Shown: positions 12,746 through 24,598 of the stretch, in pieces | Position numbering within the stretch: position 1 is the stretch's first letter | Layout: each line of letters opens with the position of its first letter | Assembly: GCF_904849725.1 (NCBI RefSeq) | Contig: NC_058524.1 | Location: 506,524,263-506,588,262, forward strand | DNA length: 64,000 nt | DNA from: Hordeum vulgare subsp. vulgare | Taxonomy: Eukaryota > Streptophyta > Magnoliopsida > Poales > Poaceae | Direction: 5' to 3' | The notes under the pieces: generated by a model | Database searches by the model: none | What the model was told of the DNA's origin: nothing | What the model saw: only the letters and a program-made list of their open reading frames with translations | Made by a program: the position numbers and the translations under genes

Positions 12746-14101
12746 CCCAAGAATCCTTTTGATCTTGACATGGACCTATCTTTCTTCCTTGATGATGAAA
12801 ATGAGTTTGTTGCCCTTTCCAAGTGTAATTGGAAACTCGTCGACTTACAATCGAAGGCGGGGAGAGCTCAAGGCAAGGTGACTCGGCAGCGGCCTGATTC
12901 GTCCATTGATCCTTTCTTCACTGGGGGATGACACCTATTTTGGCCATGCGAGCCATGTAATAGCTTTGTTAGTGCCTTTTAATGGAACCACTTTTATTCC
13001 TTGAATATATGCATGACTCGCCTGCAATTTTGATGAACCAGGGAATATCATAATTTGACAAAAAAGTTTTCACCTTATGTGTAAGGAAAAACATCAGCCG
13101 ACTGAGTGAGTGCATGGCAAAGAATAGACCAGCCCCCTGGATTATGTCAAAAAATAGATCAGCCCCCGGGTTATGACAAAAAATAGATCAGCCTCGGGTT
13201 ACGGCAAATAATGGTTAAAAAATGAGTCGGGGCGAGTTATAATCGAAAGCCGACTCAAATATATAATGGAACCTTGTGGTCCTGCCATCAAGAAACAAAA
13301 TTGTATCGACTCAGTGAGTTACGATAGGATAAGACGAGTTTACAAAACTCTAGTGTTTCCCTTAGAAAGCTTTTCGCAAAAATCTTTGTTGTTTTAGACC
13401 GGCTGATCAGGCGTGAGTCAAGCTTCCATGAAGCAGGTTCAATGAACCAATGGTTTCTCTATTTCCCATGTGTGACTCTGGTTGGTACCTTTTACATTTT
13501 AACCAAGGCGAGTTCTGGGTCCAAATAACGGATTGACTCGCCCTGAGTACATAGGTCCATGTGGCGACTTGTTCAACACATAGTCCTGTATATCCATTTG
13601 TAATGCGGTAATTTTTCGCTAGCCAAGAGGGTATTCAGGATGAACTCAATGAGTGGAAGCCCCCAAGTGACCTATGATTCAGGAGGGAACCAGGCATAGG
13701 ATCACAGAAGCATATACGCTCTTACTACGAAACGACTTGGGGACTAGTAGCCCCCAAGTAAGTCGGCTTAATTCACAAAACCACATAAGGCGCCTATGTT
13801 TGAACCGTGCAAAGTGGCAACTTTGGTCCTCTTTGGCTTTATCAAAGCCGAGTTTTGAAGTAAGTGCAGGATGGCGACTTACGCTCTTTGACTTTGATAG
13901 CGTCCATGTTTGGGCGACTTACGCTCTTCGACTGTGATAGCATCCATGTTTGGGTGACTTATAGAACAATAAAGACTCGTGCTTTCAAAAGCTGAAACGG
14001 CAAGGGACCCCGAAATTCGTGGGTGCTGGCTTTATTGCTTTCATAATTCAAGGATTACAATTTTCTGAAAACTGGTAAAGAAAAAGGGTGAGCTCATGGC
14101 T
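12746..14101. other. G2 spacer between the antisense gene and pol
   Basis: Non-coding sequence where the antisense gene and pol converge. It holds three short tandem units near 13120-13210 (forms of AATAGATCAGCCCCCGGG) and repeated GGCGACTTACGCTC near 13875-13935. No reading frame here has a recognisable domain. Confidence 0.6.
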
Positions 14102-15451
14102 CTAAGTGTAGTAAGGCCGCAGATGGGCTATGTTCCACGGGCGAGTTGTCTCAACCCATGTAGTTGGCCGATCTGGGCGAAGATCCACCATATAGTATGA
14201 GCCGTTCCGAAGATTCTTGCTGATGACCAACGGTCCTTCCCACGGAGGTGATAGCTTGTGCATACCAGTATGATCTTGAATCAAACGGAGCACCAAATCG
14301 CCTTGTTGGAAAGTCCGGCTCTTGACCCGGCGACTGTGGTAACGTCGCAAGTCTTGTTGGTAAATCGCCGATCGTGATGCGGCTAAGTCTCGTCCCTCCT
14401 CTAAGGAATCCAACGAGTCCTGTCGCGCCAGCTCGTTGTCCTGTTCCACGTAGGCGGCGACTCGTGGGGAATCATGTTTGATGTCACTTGGTAACACCGC
14501 TTCTTCTCCATAGACCATAAAGAAGGGAGTAAAACCTGTGGAGTGATTTGGAGTTGTCCTGATACTCCATAGTACTGATGGTAACTCCTCCACCCAATAT
14601 CCTCGAGTGCGCTCCAAAGGTACCATGAGCCGAGGCTTAATCCCCCGCAACATTTCCTGATTTTCCCTCTCCTCCTGTCCGTTAGACTGGGGATATGCAA
14701 CCGCAGAAACATCACGCCGGATATGCTCTCGTGAACAAAACTCTTGCATTGCACCTTTGGACAAATTAGTACCATTGTCAGTAATGATACTATGAGGATA
14801 TCCGAATCTAAAAATCAGCTTCTTCAAGAATTTGACGGTCGTATCTGCATCACAACTGCTAACAGGTTCCGCCTCCACCCACTTGGTAAATATGTCCACT
14901 GCAACCAATAGGTGAGTCTTTTTATTGGAAGACATCTTGAAAGGGCCAACCATATCAAGCCCCCAGACTGCGAACGGCCAAGTGATAGGTATCATCCACA
15001 ATTCCTGAGCCGGCACATGCATCTGGCGTCCAAATTTTTGACAGCCATCACATCGGCGAACGACCTCCTTTGCGTCTGCATGAGCCGTCAGCCAATAGAA
15101 ACCATGTCTGAAGGCCTTAGAAACCAAGGATCGGGATCCAGCATGATGAACGCAGTCGCCCGCGTGAATCTCATTGAGGATCATACATCCTTCTTCAGAA
15201 GAGACGCATCTTTGAAATACCCATGTAGTGCTTCGTTTGTGTAACTCGCCATTGTGTATGACCATGGATTTACACCGACGAACGATTTGGCGAGCTAACA
15301 ACGCGTCGGCAGGTAACTCGCCTTTGGTGATATATGCCATGTAAGGAGTCGCCCAATCTGGAGTAGCGTGAAGAGCCGCCACGAGTTGAGACTCCGGATC
15401 CGGTATCGCTAAATCTTCTTCTGAAGGCAGTTTTACCGAGGGGTTATGCAA
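14102..15451 (-). CDS. G2 integrase (C-terminal part of pol)
   Basis: Open for 449 codons. It shows the zinc-binding HHCC region (HAGD, HHAG, then CDGCQ), the catalytic core with first Asp in GLDMVGPF, second Asp in TDNGT, and Glu in the SNGQEERENQ block, followed by the GKLSPPWEGP-like C-terminal part (KLSPPWEGPL). All three DDE residues appear present, so this is the best preserved domain of G2. It would insert the element's DNA into the genome. It is in the same frame as protease, RT and RNase H; it is cut off from them by stops near 15460-15590. Labelled CDS for the open domain; as part of the polyprotein it is not intact. Confidence 0.85.
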   Translation of the reverse strand: MHNPSVKLPSEEDLAIPDPESQLVAALHATPDWATPYMAYITKGELPADALLARQIVRRCKSMVIHNGELHKRSTTWVFQRCVSSEEGCMILNEIHAGDCVHHAGSRSLVSKAFRHGFYWLTAHADAKEVVRRCDGCQKFGRQMHVPAQELWMIPITWPFAVWGLDMVGPFKMSSNKKTHLLVAVDIFTKWVEAEPVSSCDADTTVKFLKKLIFRFGYPHSIITDNGTNLSKGAMQEFCSREHIRRDVSAVAYPQSNGQEERENQEMLRGIKPRLMVPLERTRGYWVEELPSVLWSIRTTPNHSTGFTPFFMVYGEEAVLPSDIKHDSPRVAAYVEQDNELARQDSLDSLEEGRDLAASRSAIYQQDLRRYHSRRVKSRTFQQGDLVLRLIQDHTGMHKLSPPWEGPLVISKNLRNGSYYMVDLRPDRPTTWVETTRPWNIAHLRPYYT

Positions 15452-15589
15452 TACATCCTAAAAGACATTAGGAGGAACTGGCTAACGTTGTGAACCAAGA
15501 CGGGAAAGAGCGTCTGCTGCTTCGTTAAGCCGCCGGTCGATGTGATCCACTTGATAACCATTGAAATGACCCACTACATGTGACATAAC

Positions 15590-15892
15590 TCATTTATAAG
15601 CCGCCATCAAAGGGTCTCGTGTATCCCAGGTGTCAGAAACCTGCTGCGCCACCAGATCTGAATCGCCCAGACACCTAACTCGCATGAGATTCATCTCTTT
15701 GGCGAGTCGCAAACCATGGACCAAGGATTCGTATTCTGCTGCATTATTGGTACATGGGAACATGAGCCGAAGGACATAGCAAAACTTGTCACCTTCAGGC
15801 GAAGTTATCACCACACCAGCCCCGAGCCTTCCAACTCTGGACCCATCGAAATAGAAGGTCCAATAAGTAAGATCAGGTCTCTCCTCCGGGAT
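15590..15892 (-). pseudogene. G2 second RNase H domain
   Basis: Same frame as RT, separated from it by one stop at 15893. It shows FYFDGS, NNAAEYE and GDSDLV, the catalytic Asp, Glu and Asp blocks of plant/archaeal-type RNase H. A second RNase H after the usual one is the mark of the Tat lineage. It would degrade RNA in RNA-DNA hybrids during reverse transcription. It ends at a stop at 15590, and two more stops follow before integrase. Confidence 0.75.
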
Positions 15893-17233
15893 TTACAACT
15901 CGGTCCAATCATTGATGAAATCCACGAGTGCTTGAGATTTGATGGCCGTCTGAGGCATATACTGCACGTGATGGGATCCAAGCTCGATGGCCCACTTAGC
16001 AATCCGTCCAGTGGCCTCCCGATTCTGTATAATGTCGCCGAGGGGGGCGGAACTGACGGCCGTGATCGGGTGTTCCTGGAAGTAGTGCTTCAGCTTTCGA
16101 CTCGCCATAAATACCCCCAAAATCAACTTATGCCAATGTGGGTAACGTTGCTTGGAGAGGGTAAGGACCTTGCTGATGAGATACACCGGTCGCTGGACCG
16201 GATACTCCTTCCCTTCTTCCTTCCGCTCGACAACTACTGCCACGTTGACTGTCTTGGAATTGGCGGCAATGTACAGGAGCATAGGTTCCTTGTGTGCCGG
16301 AGCCGCCAACACTGGCGGGTTAGCTAATTGCCGCTTCAAGGCTTCGAAAGCTTCATTGGCTTCGTCCGTCCATATGAAACGATCAGTTTTCTTGAGCAAC
16401 TGGTAGAGAGGAATGGCCGTCTCCCCAAGAAGACTTATAAAGCGGCTAAGAGTTGCGATTCCACCCGCCATATGCTGGACCTGGTTAACGTTGCCTGGTT
16501 TCCCTAGCGAGGTAATTGCCTCAATCTTGTCTGGGTTGGCCTTGATGCCACGCTCCGATACCAAGAAACCCAATAACCTCCCCACAGGGACACCAAAGAC
16601 GCACTTGGTGGGGTTAAGCCTCATCTGGTAAACATGCAGGTTGTCAAAGGTTTCCTTGAGATCCTCGAAGAGCGATTCTTTTCGGTGAGACCTGACCACG
16701 ATGTCATCAACATAAGCGTGGACGTTACGGCCTATCTGGTTGTGCAAGCGATTTTGGATGCAACACTGATAGGTTGCCCCCACACTCTGGAGCCCAAACG
16801 GCATAGACACGTAACAGAAGGCCCCGAATGGGGTTATGAAGGATGTCTTTTCCTGATCGGCCACTGACATCTTGATGTGATGGTATCTCGAATAAGCGTC
16901 CAAAAAACACAAACGTTCGCAACCCGCCGTCGAGTCAATAATTTGATCAATGCGGGGAAGGGCGAAGGGATCCTTTGGGCAGGCTCTATTGAGGTCGGTG
17001 TAGTCGATGCACATGAGGAAGGTGTCATTCTTTTTTAGCACCAAGACCGGGTTATCCAGCCATTCAGGATGGAAAACCCCGATGATAAGCCCGACGGCTA
17101 GAAGCCGGGCTACTTCCTCTCCGATCGCCTTACGACGCTCGTCATTGAACCTGCGAAGGTACTGTCGAACTGGCTTAACTTTAGGGTCAGTGTTAAGATG
17201 GTGCTCAGCGGATTCTCTTGGTACACCTGGCAT
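15893..17233 (-). pseudogene. G2 reverse transcriptase and RNase H
   Basis: Gypsy-type RT with the FLDAYSRYHHI block, MPFGLQ and the YVDDIVV active site, thumb region, and the connected RNase H-like domain to the end (446 codons). Its position after protease and before a second RNase H fits the gypsy order. The frame is open throughout but lies between stops at 17297 and 15893, so a full polyprotein cannot be made. Confidence 0.88.
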
Positions 17234-17296
17234 GTCACAAGGTTTCCATGCAAAGATGTCCCGATTCTCACGGATGAATTCGACGAGCGCGCTTTC

Positions 17297-18109
17297 CTAT
17301 TTGGGCTCGAGACCCGCCCCGATAGTGAACTGCTTCGTGGAGTCGCGAGGTGTGAAGTCTATAACCTTGGTGTCGTCCGTCAGTTTAAACTTGAGGGGCG
17401 GCTCTGAATCGATGGTTGGCCTTTTGAGCGGCGTCATGTCGGTTGGTTCAATGTTAGCTTGGTGAAATTTGAGCTCCTCAGCCGTGCAAGCCGACTCCGC
17501 GTAAGCCGCGTCCCCTTCTTCACATTCTTGAGCTATCTTCCTATCTCCGCTGACGGTAATGGGACCCTTAGGGCCGGGCATCTTGAGTTTGAGATAAACA
17601 TAGCATGGGCGGGCCATGAATATGGCGTATGCCGGCCGTCCAAATAACGCATGATAGGGGCTCTTGATCTTGACCAGTTCGAACAGGAGAGACTCGCTCC
17701 TGCAATTTGACTCTGTGCCAAAAGCCACGTTAAGTTTAATCCACCCAATTGGATACGCCGACTTACCAGGGACAATATCGTGGAAGACCGTGGAGGATGG
17801 CATCAGGTCTTTCTCCAAGTGGTTTATCCGTCGGAGAGTATCAAAATATAGGATGTTGATGCTGCTGCCTCCATCCATGAGGACCTTGGAAAGGGTGTAC
17901 CCTCTGACTTGGGGAGCCACAACCAAAGCCAAGTCGCCGGGGTTGTCCACTCGGGGGGGATGGTCTTCCCTGCTCCAGGTTATAGACTGTTCAGACCAAT
18001 GGAGGTATCGAGGGAGCGCCGGCTCAGCTATGCTGAACGTTCTATGCTTCACCTTATGATCCCGCTTGCAGGTGTTGGTGGTGAACACATGATACTGCCC
18101 GCTGCTCAA
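17297..18109 (-). pseudogene. G2 aspartic protease region
   Basis: A 270-codon open stretch in the pol frame with LMDGGSSINIL, the variant DGGS active site usual for plant Tat/Athila-type proteases, then the region leading to RT. It would cut the Gag-Pol polyprotein. A stop at its end and one at 18152 on the gag side isolate it. Confidence 0.75.
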
Positions 18110-18151
18110 TTGTTTGGGGTTGTTCTGAAACTCGCCGCGATATTCCTGTCG

Positions 18152-18811
18152 CTAGGGATCCCCTTGCGGGTGAGGTTGCTGGAACACTCCCGGTGGGTGG
18201 TACTTCTGGTTGTGAACTTGGTATTGGCCAGCGTTGGGCTGTGACCCGCCATGTGGTCCCAGGTTAGGAAAACCACCGAACATGACCTGGCATGACCCGG
18301 ATGCGCCGGGTTGTTCCTGTCGCTGGCCCTGTTTGCCACCTTGACCTCTCCTGAGCGCCTCGGCCCGAAATTCCTGCATCAAATAGCAATCCTCCCTAGA
18401 GTGAGTCACCGGTTCTTCCGCCGTGGCATGCTGCGGACAAGGGCCTTTGAGCATCTCATGATAATTGCGTGGTTTCTTCCCGCTAAAGCCCCGCTTCTTC
18501 TGACGCGGGTTTTCGTTGCCGGTATTAGTAGTAGCAACAAATACCATAGGACCTTCCTGTTCTCTCTTTTTGCCGTGCCCACCATGGTGGTGGTTGCCCC
18601 AGCCTTGAAACTGAGAATGGCCCCTGTGTAACTCGCCCTTCCTGGCGGTACTAGCTTTGTCTTCATCCTCCCCAGGATCCTTGTTGTCGTCCGACTCAGC
18701 ATACCTGGTAAGGGTATCCATTAACTCGCCCATGTCTTGTACTTTTCGCTTAAGTCGCCCTAGCTTTAGTACCAGAGGTTTGTAATGGCAGTTCTTCTCT
18801 AGGATCAACAC
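18152..18811 (-). pseudogene. G2 gag, C-terminal part
   Basis: In the pol frame. Rich in Gly, Gln and His, with a Cys/His cluster (CPQHATAEEPVTHSREDC) in place of a zinc knuckle, as in Tat-type gag. A stop at 18152 fits CAG-to-TAG. The overlap with the preceding gag frame at 18750-18811 marks a frameshift. Confidence 0.7.
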
Positions 18812-20302
18812 CGCCTGAGCCTTCCGATGAATGAATAACTTCCGTGACTAGCCGGTTCCAATGGTGGGCCGACTCATCCGGCCGCTGGATGCAGTGCTGT
18901 AGGTCGACGATGGTCATCGGGCGCTTGCAAGTCCCTCTGAAATTCTTGATGAAACATTCTTTTAGCTCCACCCAGGTGTTGATGGAGTTGGGTGGTAAGA
19001 TTTTCAACCATGCACGTGTCGTCCCTTCGAGCATCATGGTGAAGTACTTAGCACAAACCGCATCATTTACGTCGAGCATGTCCATCGCCAGCTCGTAACT
19101 CTCAATCCACGATCCTGGTTCGAGATCTGGTGAGTAATTAGGGACCTTCCGGGGCCCTTTGAAGTACTTCGGCATTCGCTCATGGCGCAAAACCAGTGCA
19201 AGACACGATACCCCGATGTGCTTGCCTCCGGCGTCCAGGGGCGCGGGAGGTGATGGCATGTAAGCGGGGTAAACCTGACCCGCCGCGGCTGTTGGCTCTA
19301 CTTGACGCGCGGCTCGCGCTGCATCCACGATATCTTGGGCTCGCGTGTCAGGCATCCCGAGCGGGTCGTGTTGAGGGAATTGCCGCGGCCCACTAGTTAT
19401 TGCGGGCAAGTCCTCATGGCGACTTCTGGTGTGACTCGCCTGAGGTGTGGAGTGCAGCCAATCGAGGCTATGAGAATATTGCACGTGCTGAACCACGACC
19501 GTCTTTAGCATCTCGATGGCGTTCCTGGCCTCTATCTTGGCTGGGGATTTTCCGTAGATCGGAAGGGACTCCAAGTGGTGGGTTGCCGCCAGCACATTGT
19601 CTACGGGATTCGAGAAGTCACCCTGTGGCGTTTGGAACCGAGTTGCATGGGCATCCATTGGCTGAGGCGGCGGCGGATTGGGCGGTGGAACCATTCCTCC
19701 CCCCGAGACAGTTTGTAAAGGCCGACCAAGACCCGCCCCGGGGGTGCGCGAGGTGTCGAAAAGGCGAGTTGGATGTAAGTCGGCCGGGATGCGCCCGTGG
19801 TGCCTCCTTTGGTGAACGGCGTCGGACGCGTGCTCCAGTCTCTCGAGTCGCCATCCCTCGGTGTTCAACCACTCCGTCTCTGCTGCGATCGCAGCCTGCT
19901 GCGTCTCCACCCTGGTGACTTCTGCGTCCATGTCCCGCTGTGCCTCGGCCATTGCCTCCCGTAGCTTGGCTAGCTCGGCGTTGACGGACTCCTGATTCTC
20001 GGTCGTGACCGGGGTTGTCATGAGGCTGGCGACCTCCGCCGTTAGCTCCGTCATGGTCTGTGCTGGGGGATTGGACGTTCCACCGGTATCATTGTTGCCA
20101 CTTGGATTTTGCTAAGGCTGCGCTGACCTCGCCATGTAGATGGCGATTTGCCGACAGGACCTCTCGAAGACTTCGGGGTCCATTGCCAACGACAGCCCTC
20201 CGAGTTGTCCTTCCTGTAGAGGGTGGATTGAATCTGTCTCACCCATGGATGACTCGCCTCGGAATGGACCGGGGTGATCTCCTGGACCGCACGTAACACC
20301 AA
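18750..20302 (-). pseudogene. G2 gag, N-terminal and central parts
   Basis: Two frames: 20302-20051 and 20054-18750. The central part has the conserved retrotransposon gag core (WIESYELAMDML, LEGTTRAWL, FIKNFRGTCKRP). It would form the particle around the element's RNA. The N-terminal end is truncated at about 20292, where the copied flank begins. A frameshift lies near 20050 and another near 18800. Confidence 0.75.
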
Positions 20303-20487
20303 ACAATGAGTGAGCGATCATCATGTAGATAGCTCAAAGGTATAACGTTGTAGCATCAACAATCAAAGTATATGATCAAACACGAAAGTTTAAGTCATCC
20401 AAAAGACCAAATGTTTTGTAAAACCAAAAGAGAGCAATAAAAAGCAACACACAGTCTCTCTCTCTATCTCGATCTCCAAGCACTAAT
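20293..20487 (-). repeat. Duplicate of the K1 flank inside G2
   Basis: Copy of 6972-7165, with about a dozen differences. It ends in CTAAT exactly at the left end of the right LTR, just as the original flank ends in TTAAT at the left LTR. The junction with gag has the shared bases GCAC (20289-20292 and 6968-6971). Confidence 0.85.
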
Positions 20488-20982
20488 TGTCGTGGTTTTG
20501 TCATGGCAGATGTCCGCGTGAAAGGACTTAAAGATGGAGCCATCACACCTTGGTGGTGACTCGAAGGGGGTGAGCGAAAGCGAGGCTCAGATTTACCCAG
20601 GTTCGGCCCATCGAGAGGAGGTAAAAGCCTACGTCCTGCTTTGTGTGGATTAATGGTGGTTTCGATTGGAAGGAGTGTGTAACTCGCCTGACCTAGCTCT
20701 CGATTCTCTCTCACTCGCCTGACCTTTCCCTGGGACTCGCCTTTATATAGAGGCGAGGCCCTAGGGTTTACAAAGTCCTGCCATGCTACTCTTTGTGGCT
20801 TTCCTTATCTCTAAGTCACCGTGTCCTCCACGACCAGGAGCTTTCTTGGTAATCCATCATACGCACGACCTCTTGAACCGCCATCCGGCTTCTCGGCCAC
20901 GGGACGCGCGTTGAATGGTAAGTCGCCCCTTTGGTGACCCGGCCCACTAAGGGCGGGTTATCCGCAGGTAATATCCCCAACA
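20488..20982 (-). mobile_element. G2 5' LTR
   Basis: Minus strand TGTTGGGGATATTACC at 20982 to CACGACA at 20488, with CTAAT as target copy at 20983-20987. It is not joined to a primer binding site but to a copy of K1 sequence. Confidence 0.85.
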
Positions 20983-21132
20983 CTAATGATCTATACACTT
21001 CTCTCACTTTGGCAACAAGTTACCAAAAATTTCAAAGGTCTAGATCTAGGTGTCACTCTATGCTCGATATCCTCTGGTAGCAGTTGATGGAGTCGATAAG
21101 AGAGTATTGGTGCAGGCTTCGACCGATGTCCT

Positions 21133-24100
21133 CTAAGGTGGAGGTGTCGACAGTGGAAGTACAGGAGTTGGTGGAGCTGAAGGAGCTAAAGGCGCCGATG
21201 CTTGAGCTGATGAAGTTGGTCTTGCTTCCGGCACAGGCGTCGCTGCAGACCTAGTGTAAGTCTTGAACTGAGTAATCGTAGGAAGAGAAGAATCATCATC
21301 ATCACCGCTACAGCGAGGTGTATGCACTACATCAACTTCATGCTTGAACTGCTCAATAGTTGTAGACAACTCTATCACTTTGACATCCAGGTCATGGAAT
21401 TTAGTATCCATGGTCCTCTAAAGGCTCTTCTTGTTTAGCAAAATCTCAGAAATGTTCTGCTCCATCCCTTGGATCGTGCTGACAGGGATTGAAACCTGCT
21501 CCACTCTGGATCTCGGTTGTGTTGCTGGAGCTGCTCTCGCTGCCTCAGCCTCTGTTGTTGCCTCTGCTTGGTCACGAGTTATAGCTGAGCTGGGATGGCT
21601 TGGGTCCATCACAACTTTGTTATCTTCGAACTCTGGCTGAAGTGGCAGGTGTGAACGATCAAGTTTGTATGCACGCATGCTTCCCAATCTCGACGTTGAT
21701 GAGCATCTGAATGTACGGAGCAATCCACATGATCTCTTCTAATCAGCAGATGCTCTCCTGACTGTCTCAACTATCACATCCATCACTCTGATTCTGGTGT
21801 GGGTGTCTATGTGGTGCAGCATGTTGATGGAATACCCTGTGATCATCCTCTCATCTCCTGATTTGTGCATGAGGGTGTACCTGATAATGTTGTTGGTAAT
21901 GGGTATCCCAACTTGTAGGAAGTAGACAAAGCCAAACTTGTGTGTCTTCACACACTTGTGGGGCACAGGATTGTACATGCTAGCCATAGTGTTATGATTC
22001 ATCTTGGACTCTGAGTACACATCCAAGTCTCCCTCTTGTGCCTTTGGGGCACTCTTGATAACCCACAAGTATAGGGGATCGCAACAGTTTTCGAGGGTAG
22101 AGTATTCAACCCAAATTTATTGATTCGACACAAGGGGAAGCCAAAGAATATTCTCAAGTATTAGAAATTGAGTTGTCAATTCAACCACACCTGAAAGATT
22201 TTGTATCTGCAGCAAAGTATCAGTAGCAGGGTAGTGTGATAGTAACAGTAGCAACAGTAACTAGTAGCAGCAAAGTGACAACAGTCGTGATAGAGTAACA
22301 GCAGTAGCAGTGACAGCAGTAGCAGCAAAGTAACGTAGCAAGGACTAGTAGGAAAAACTCGTAGGCATTGGATCGGTGATGGATGATTATGTCGGATGCT
22401 ATTCATCATGCAACAGTTACAACACGGAGAGATACGTAACTAGCTCCAGTTCGTCGATGTAATGTAGGCATGTATTCCGTATATAGTCATACGTGCTTAG
22501 GGAAAAGAACTTGCATGACATCTATTGTCCATCCCTCCCGTGGCAACGGGGTCCTAATGGAACTACGGGATATTAAGGTTCTCCTTTTAATAGAGAACCG
22601 GAACAAAGCATTAGCATTTAGTGAATACATGAACTCCTCATACTATGGTCATCTCCGGGAGTGGTTCCAGCTATTGTCAGTCCGGGGTTGCCGGGTCATA
22701 GCACATAGTAGGTGACTACAACTTGCAAGATAGGATCAAGAACACACATATATTGGCGAGAACATAATAGGTTCAGATCTGAAATCATGCACTCGGGCCC
22801 TATTGACAAGCATTAAGCATGGCAAAGTAGCAGCAACATCAATCTCAGAACATAGTGGATACTAGGGATCAATCCCCATCAAAACTAACTCGATTACATG
22901 ATAGATCTCATCCAACCCATCAGCGTCCAACACGCCTACGATGAGATTACTCACGAACGGTGAAGAGCATCATGGAATTGGCGATGAAGGAAGGTTGGTG
23001 ATGATGATGGTGACGATCTCCAATCTCCGGAGCCCAGAACGGACTCCAGATCTGCCCTCCACTGGAAGAAAAGGATTGGCGGCGCCTCCGTATCGTAAAA
23101 CGCAATGAACTCTTCTCCTTGATTTTTTTCCAGACGGACGGGACTAAATAGAGCTGAGATTGGAGGCGGTGGAGCAACATGGGCCCCACAAGCCTGCCAG
23201 GCGCGACCAGGGGGAGCTCGCGCCTGGTGGGCTTGTGGGCTCACAGCTCCACCCCTCCGGTTGATTCTTGCACCAGTATTTTTTATATATTCCACAAAAA
23301 ATCCCCGTAAATTTCCAGGTCATTCCGAGAACTTTTATTTCTGCGCAAAAACAACAGCATGGCAATTCTGCTGAAAACAGCGTTAGTCCGGGTTAGTTCC
23401 GTTCAAATCATGCAAATTAGAGTCCAGAACAAGGGCAAAAGAGTTTGGAAAAGTAGATACGACGGAGACGTATCAGGCACCAATGATAGTGTCCCACTCC
23501 TCTACAGTACACTCATACTTGCGACCTTCATCCATCCACACAATCCTTCCATGTGGATAAAAATGAGCAGTTGAGTAGAATTGCATTATCATCTCATCAT
23601 TCCAGGCAGTAATCTCTTTCCCAACAAAATCTTCAATGTCAATTGCCCTCAAGTTTTCTCTCACAGGATGGAAGAAATGCTCATGTTCCTTGATGTATTC
23701 CCAGTCTACATATCTCATGTCACTAACTACAGGACTCTTGCACAACAACATTGTCTCATAGAAATCTTGTTGCTCCTTGGTGTGAAAATAAGGATCAACA
23801 ACAGTTCTCCACTGTCTCAGACCTTGATCCCTTCTCTTCTTCATATCCTCAGCAACTGGATGAGCTTCATTGTGCAATGGCAAGTGAGCTCTCAATTGCC
23901 TCATCACAGAAGTGTCTTCTTCCTCCTCTGCAGCAATATCTCTGGATGCAGAGCCCTTGTTCGTCTCTGCTACAGGTATATCCCTAGTAGTCCTCTTGGG
24001 AGGTACTGACTTCTTGGACTTAGGAGGAGAAGGTTTTGTCTTGGGTGCAGACCTGCTTGGCATAGCATCTGCGAAGAGCTTCTTCTTCTTGGAAGGAGGT

Positions 24101-24598
24101 GCATTAGCAGCAACCTCTTCTTCCTTTTCCTCGGAAGCATTTGCTAGATCTTCATACATAGACATTGGACTTCCAACAACATGCACCACTCCCTTCGTGG
24201 GTCTCTTCTGCTCTGGCTTCTTAGCCTACTTTGAAGAGGGGTCCTCAAGGGTGAGCTTCTTCCCTTTATGAGTAGTCTCTGGAGCTCTCATAGAATCAGG
24301 TCTGGCATACTCCTTTCTCACAGTTTTCTTGATTGCGATCTTCTACTTTTGTTTTTGGGGAATGCTTAATTCTGGTATGAAGTCAGCATCAGCATCCTCC
24401 TCATCTGAGTTAAGCTTCTTCCGGGACCTGGTAGAAGCCGTGGGCATATCAAGGGAAGTTGGAGTACCTGGGTCACAAGAAGTCCTCTCAGTACAAGCAA
24501 TTGAGTCCATTTCAACACTGGGCTCTAAGGAGACATTCTCGCTATCCTCTGAACCTAACATATTGACAAGCAATCAAGCAATCAATCTGACGCTGTGA
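21133..24598 (-). pseudogene. K1 ORF3 (plant transposon protein), split by a solo LTR
   Basis: A third ORF in the position of the env-like gene of Sireviruses. It runs minus strand in one frame on both sides of S1; removing S1 and one target copy leaves the frame open. The N-terminal part is acidic and Lys-rich (nuclear-type basic runs such as SKKKK), the middle has the block QFYSTAHF plus IVWMDEG, which matches QFYVTVHF plus LVWMTG in K2 ORF3, and the C-terminal part is Pro/Ala-rich. In-frame stops stand at 24343, near 24230, at 21739 and at 21418. It belongs to the family annotated in grasses as 'putative plant transposon protein'; biochemical role unknown. Confidence 0.75.
22053..23475 (-). 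mobile_element. S1: solo LTR of a gypsy element inside K1 ORF3
   Basis: Minus strand TGATACGTCTCCGTCG at 23475 to GGGTTATCA at 22056, then three extra bases AGA to 22053. The target duplication is GGCAC (22048-22052 and 23476-23480). Removing the LTR and one target copy restores the ORF3 frame across the site. It contains a CAG/TAG-rich imperfect microsatellite at 22210-22340. The family differs from S2 and S3 although all start TGATACGTC. Confidence 0.9.

Larger units (their letters stand above)
7166..20982 (-). mobile_element. G2: Tat-type gypsy retrotransposon with antisense gene
   Basis: LTRs of 496 bases (7166-7661) and 495 bases (20488-20982) flank gag-protease-RT-RNase H-second RNase H-integrase on the minus strand and a spliced antisense gene on the plus strand. 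A second RNase H domain and an antisense ORF are features of Tat-lineage gypsy elements such as RIRE2 and Grande. The target duplication is TTAAT/CTAAT with one mismatch. The region between gag and the 5' LTR is missing and replaced by a copy of the left flank (20293-20487), so primer binding site and leader are lost. Confidence 0.85.
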
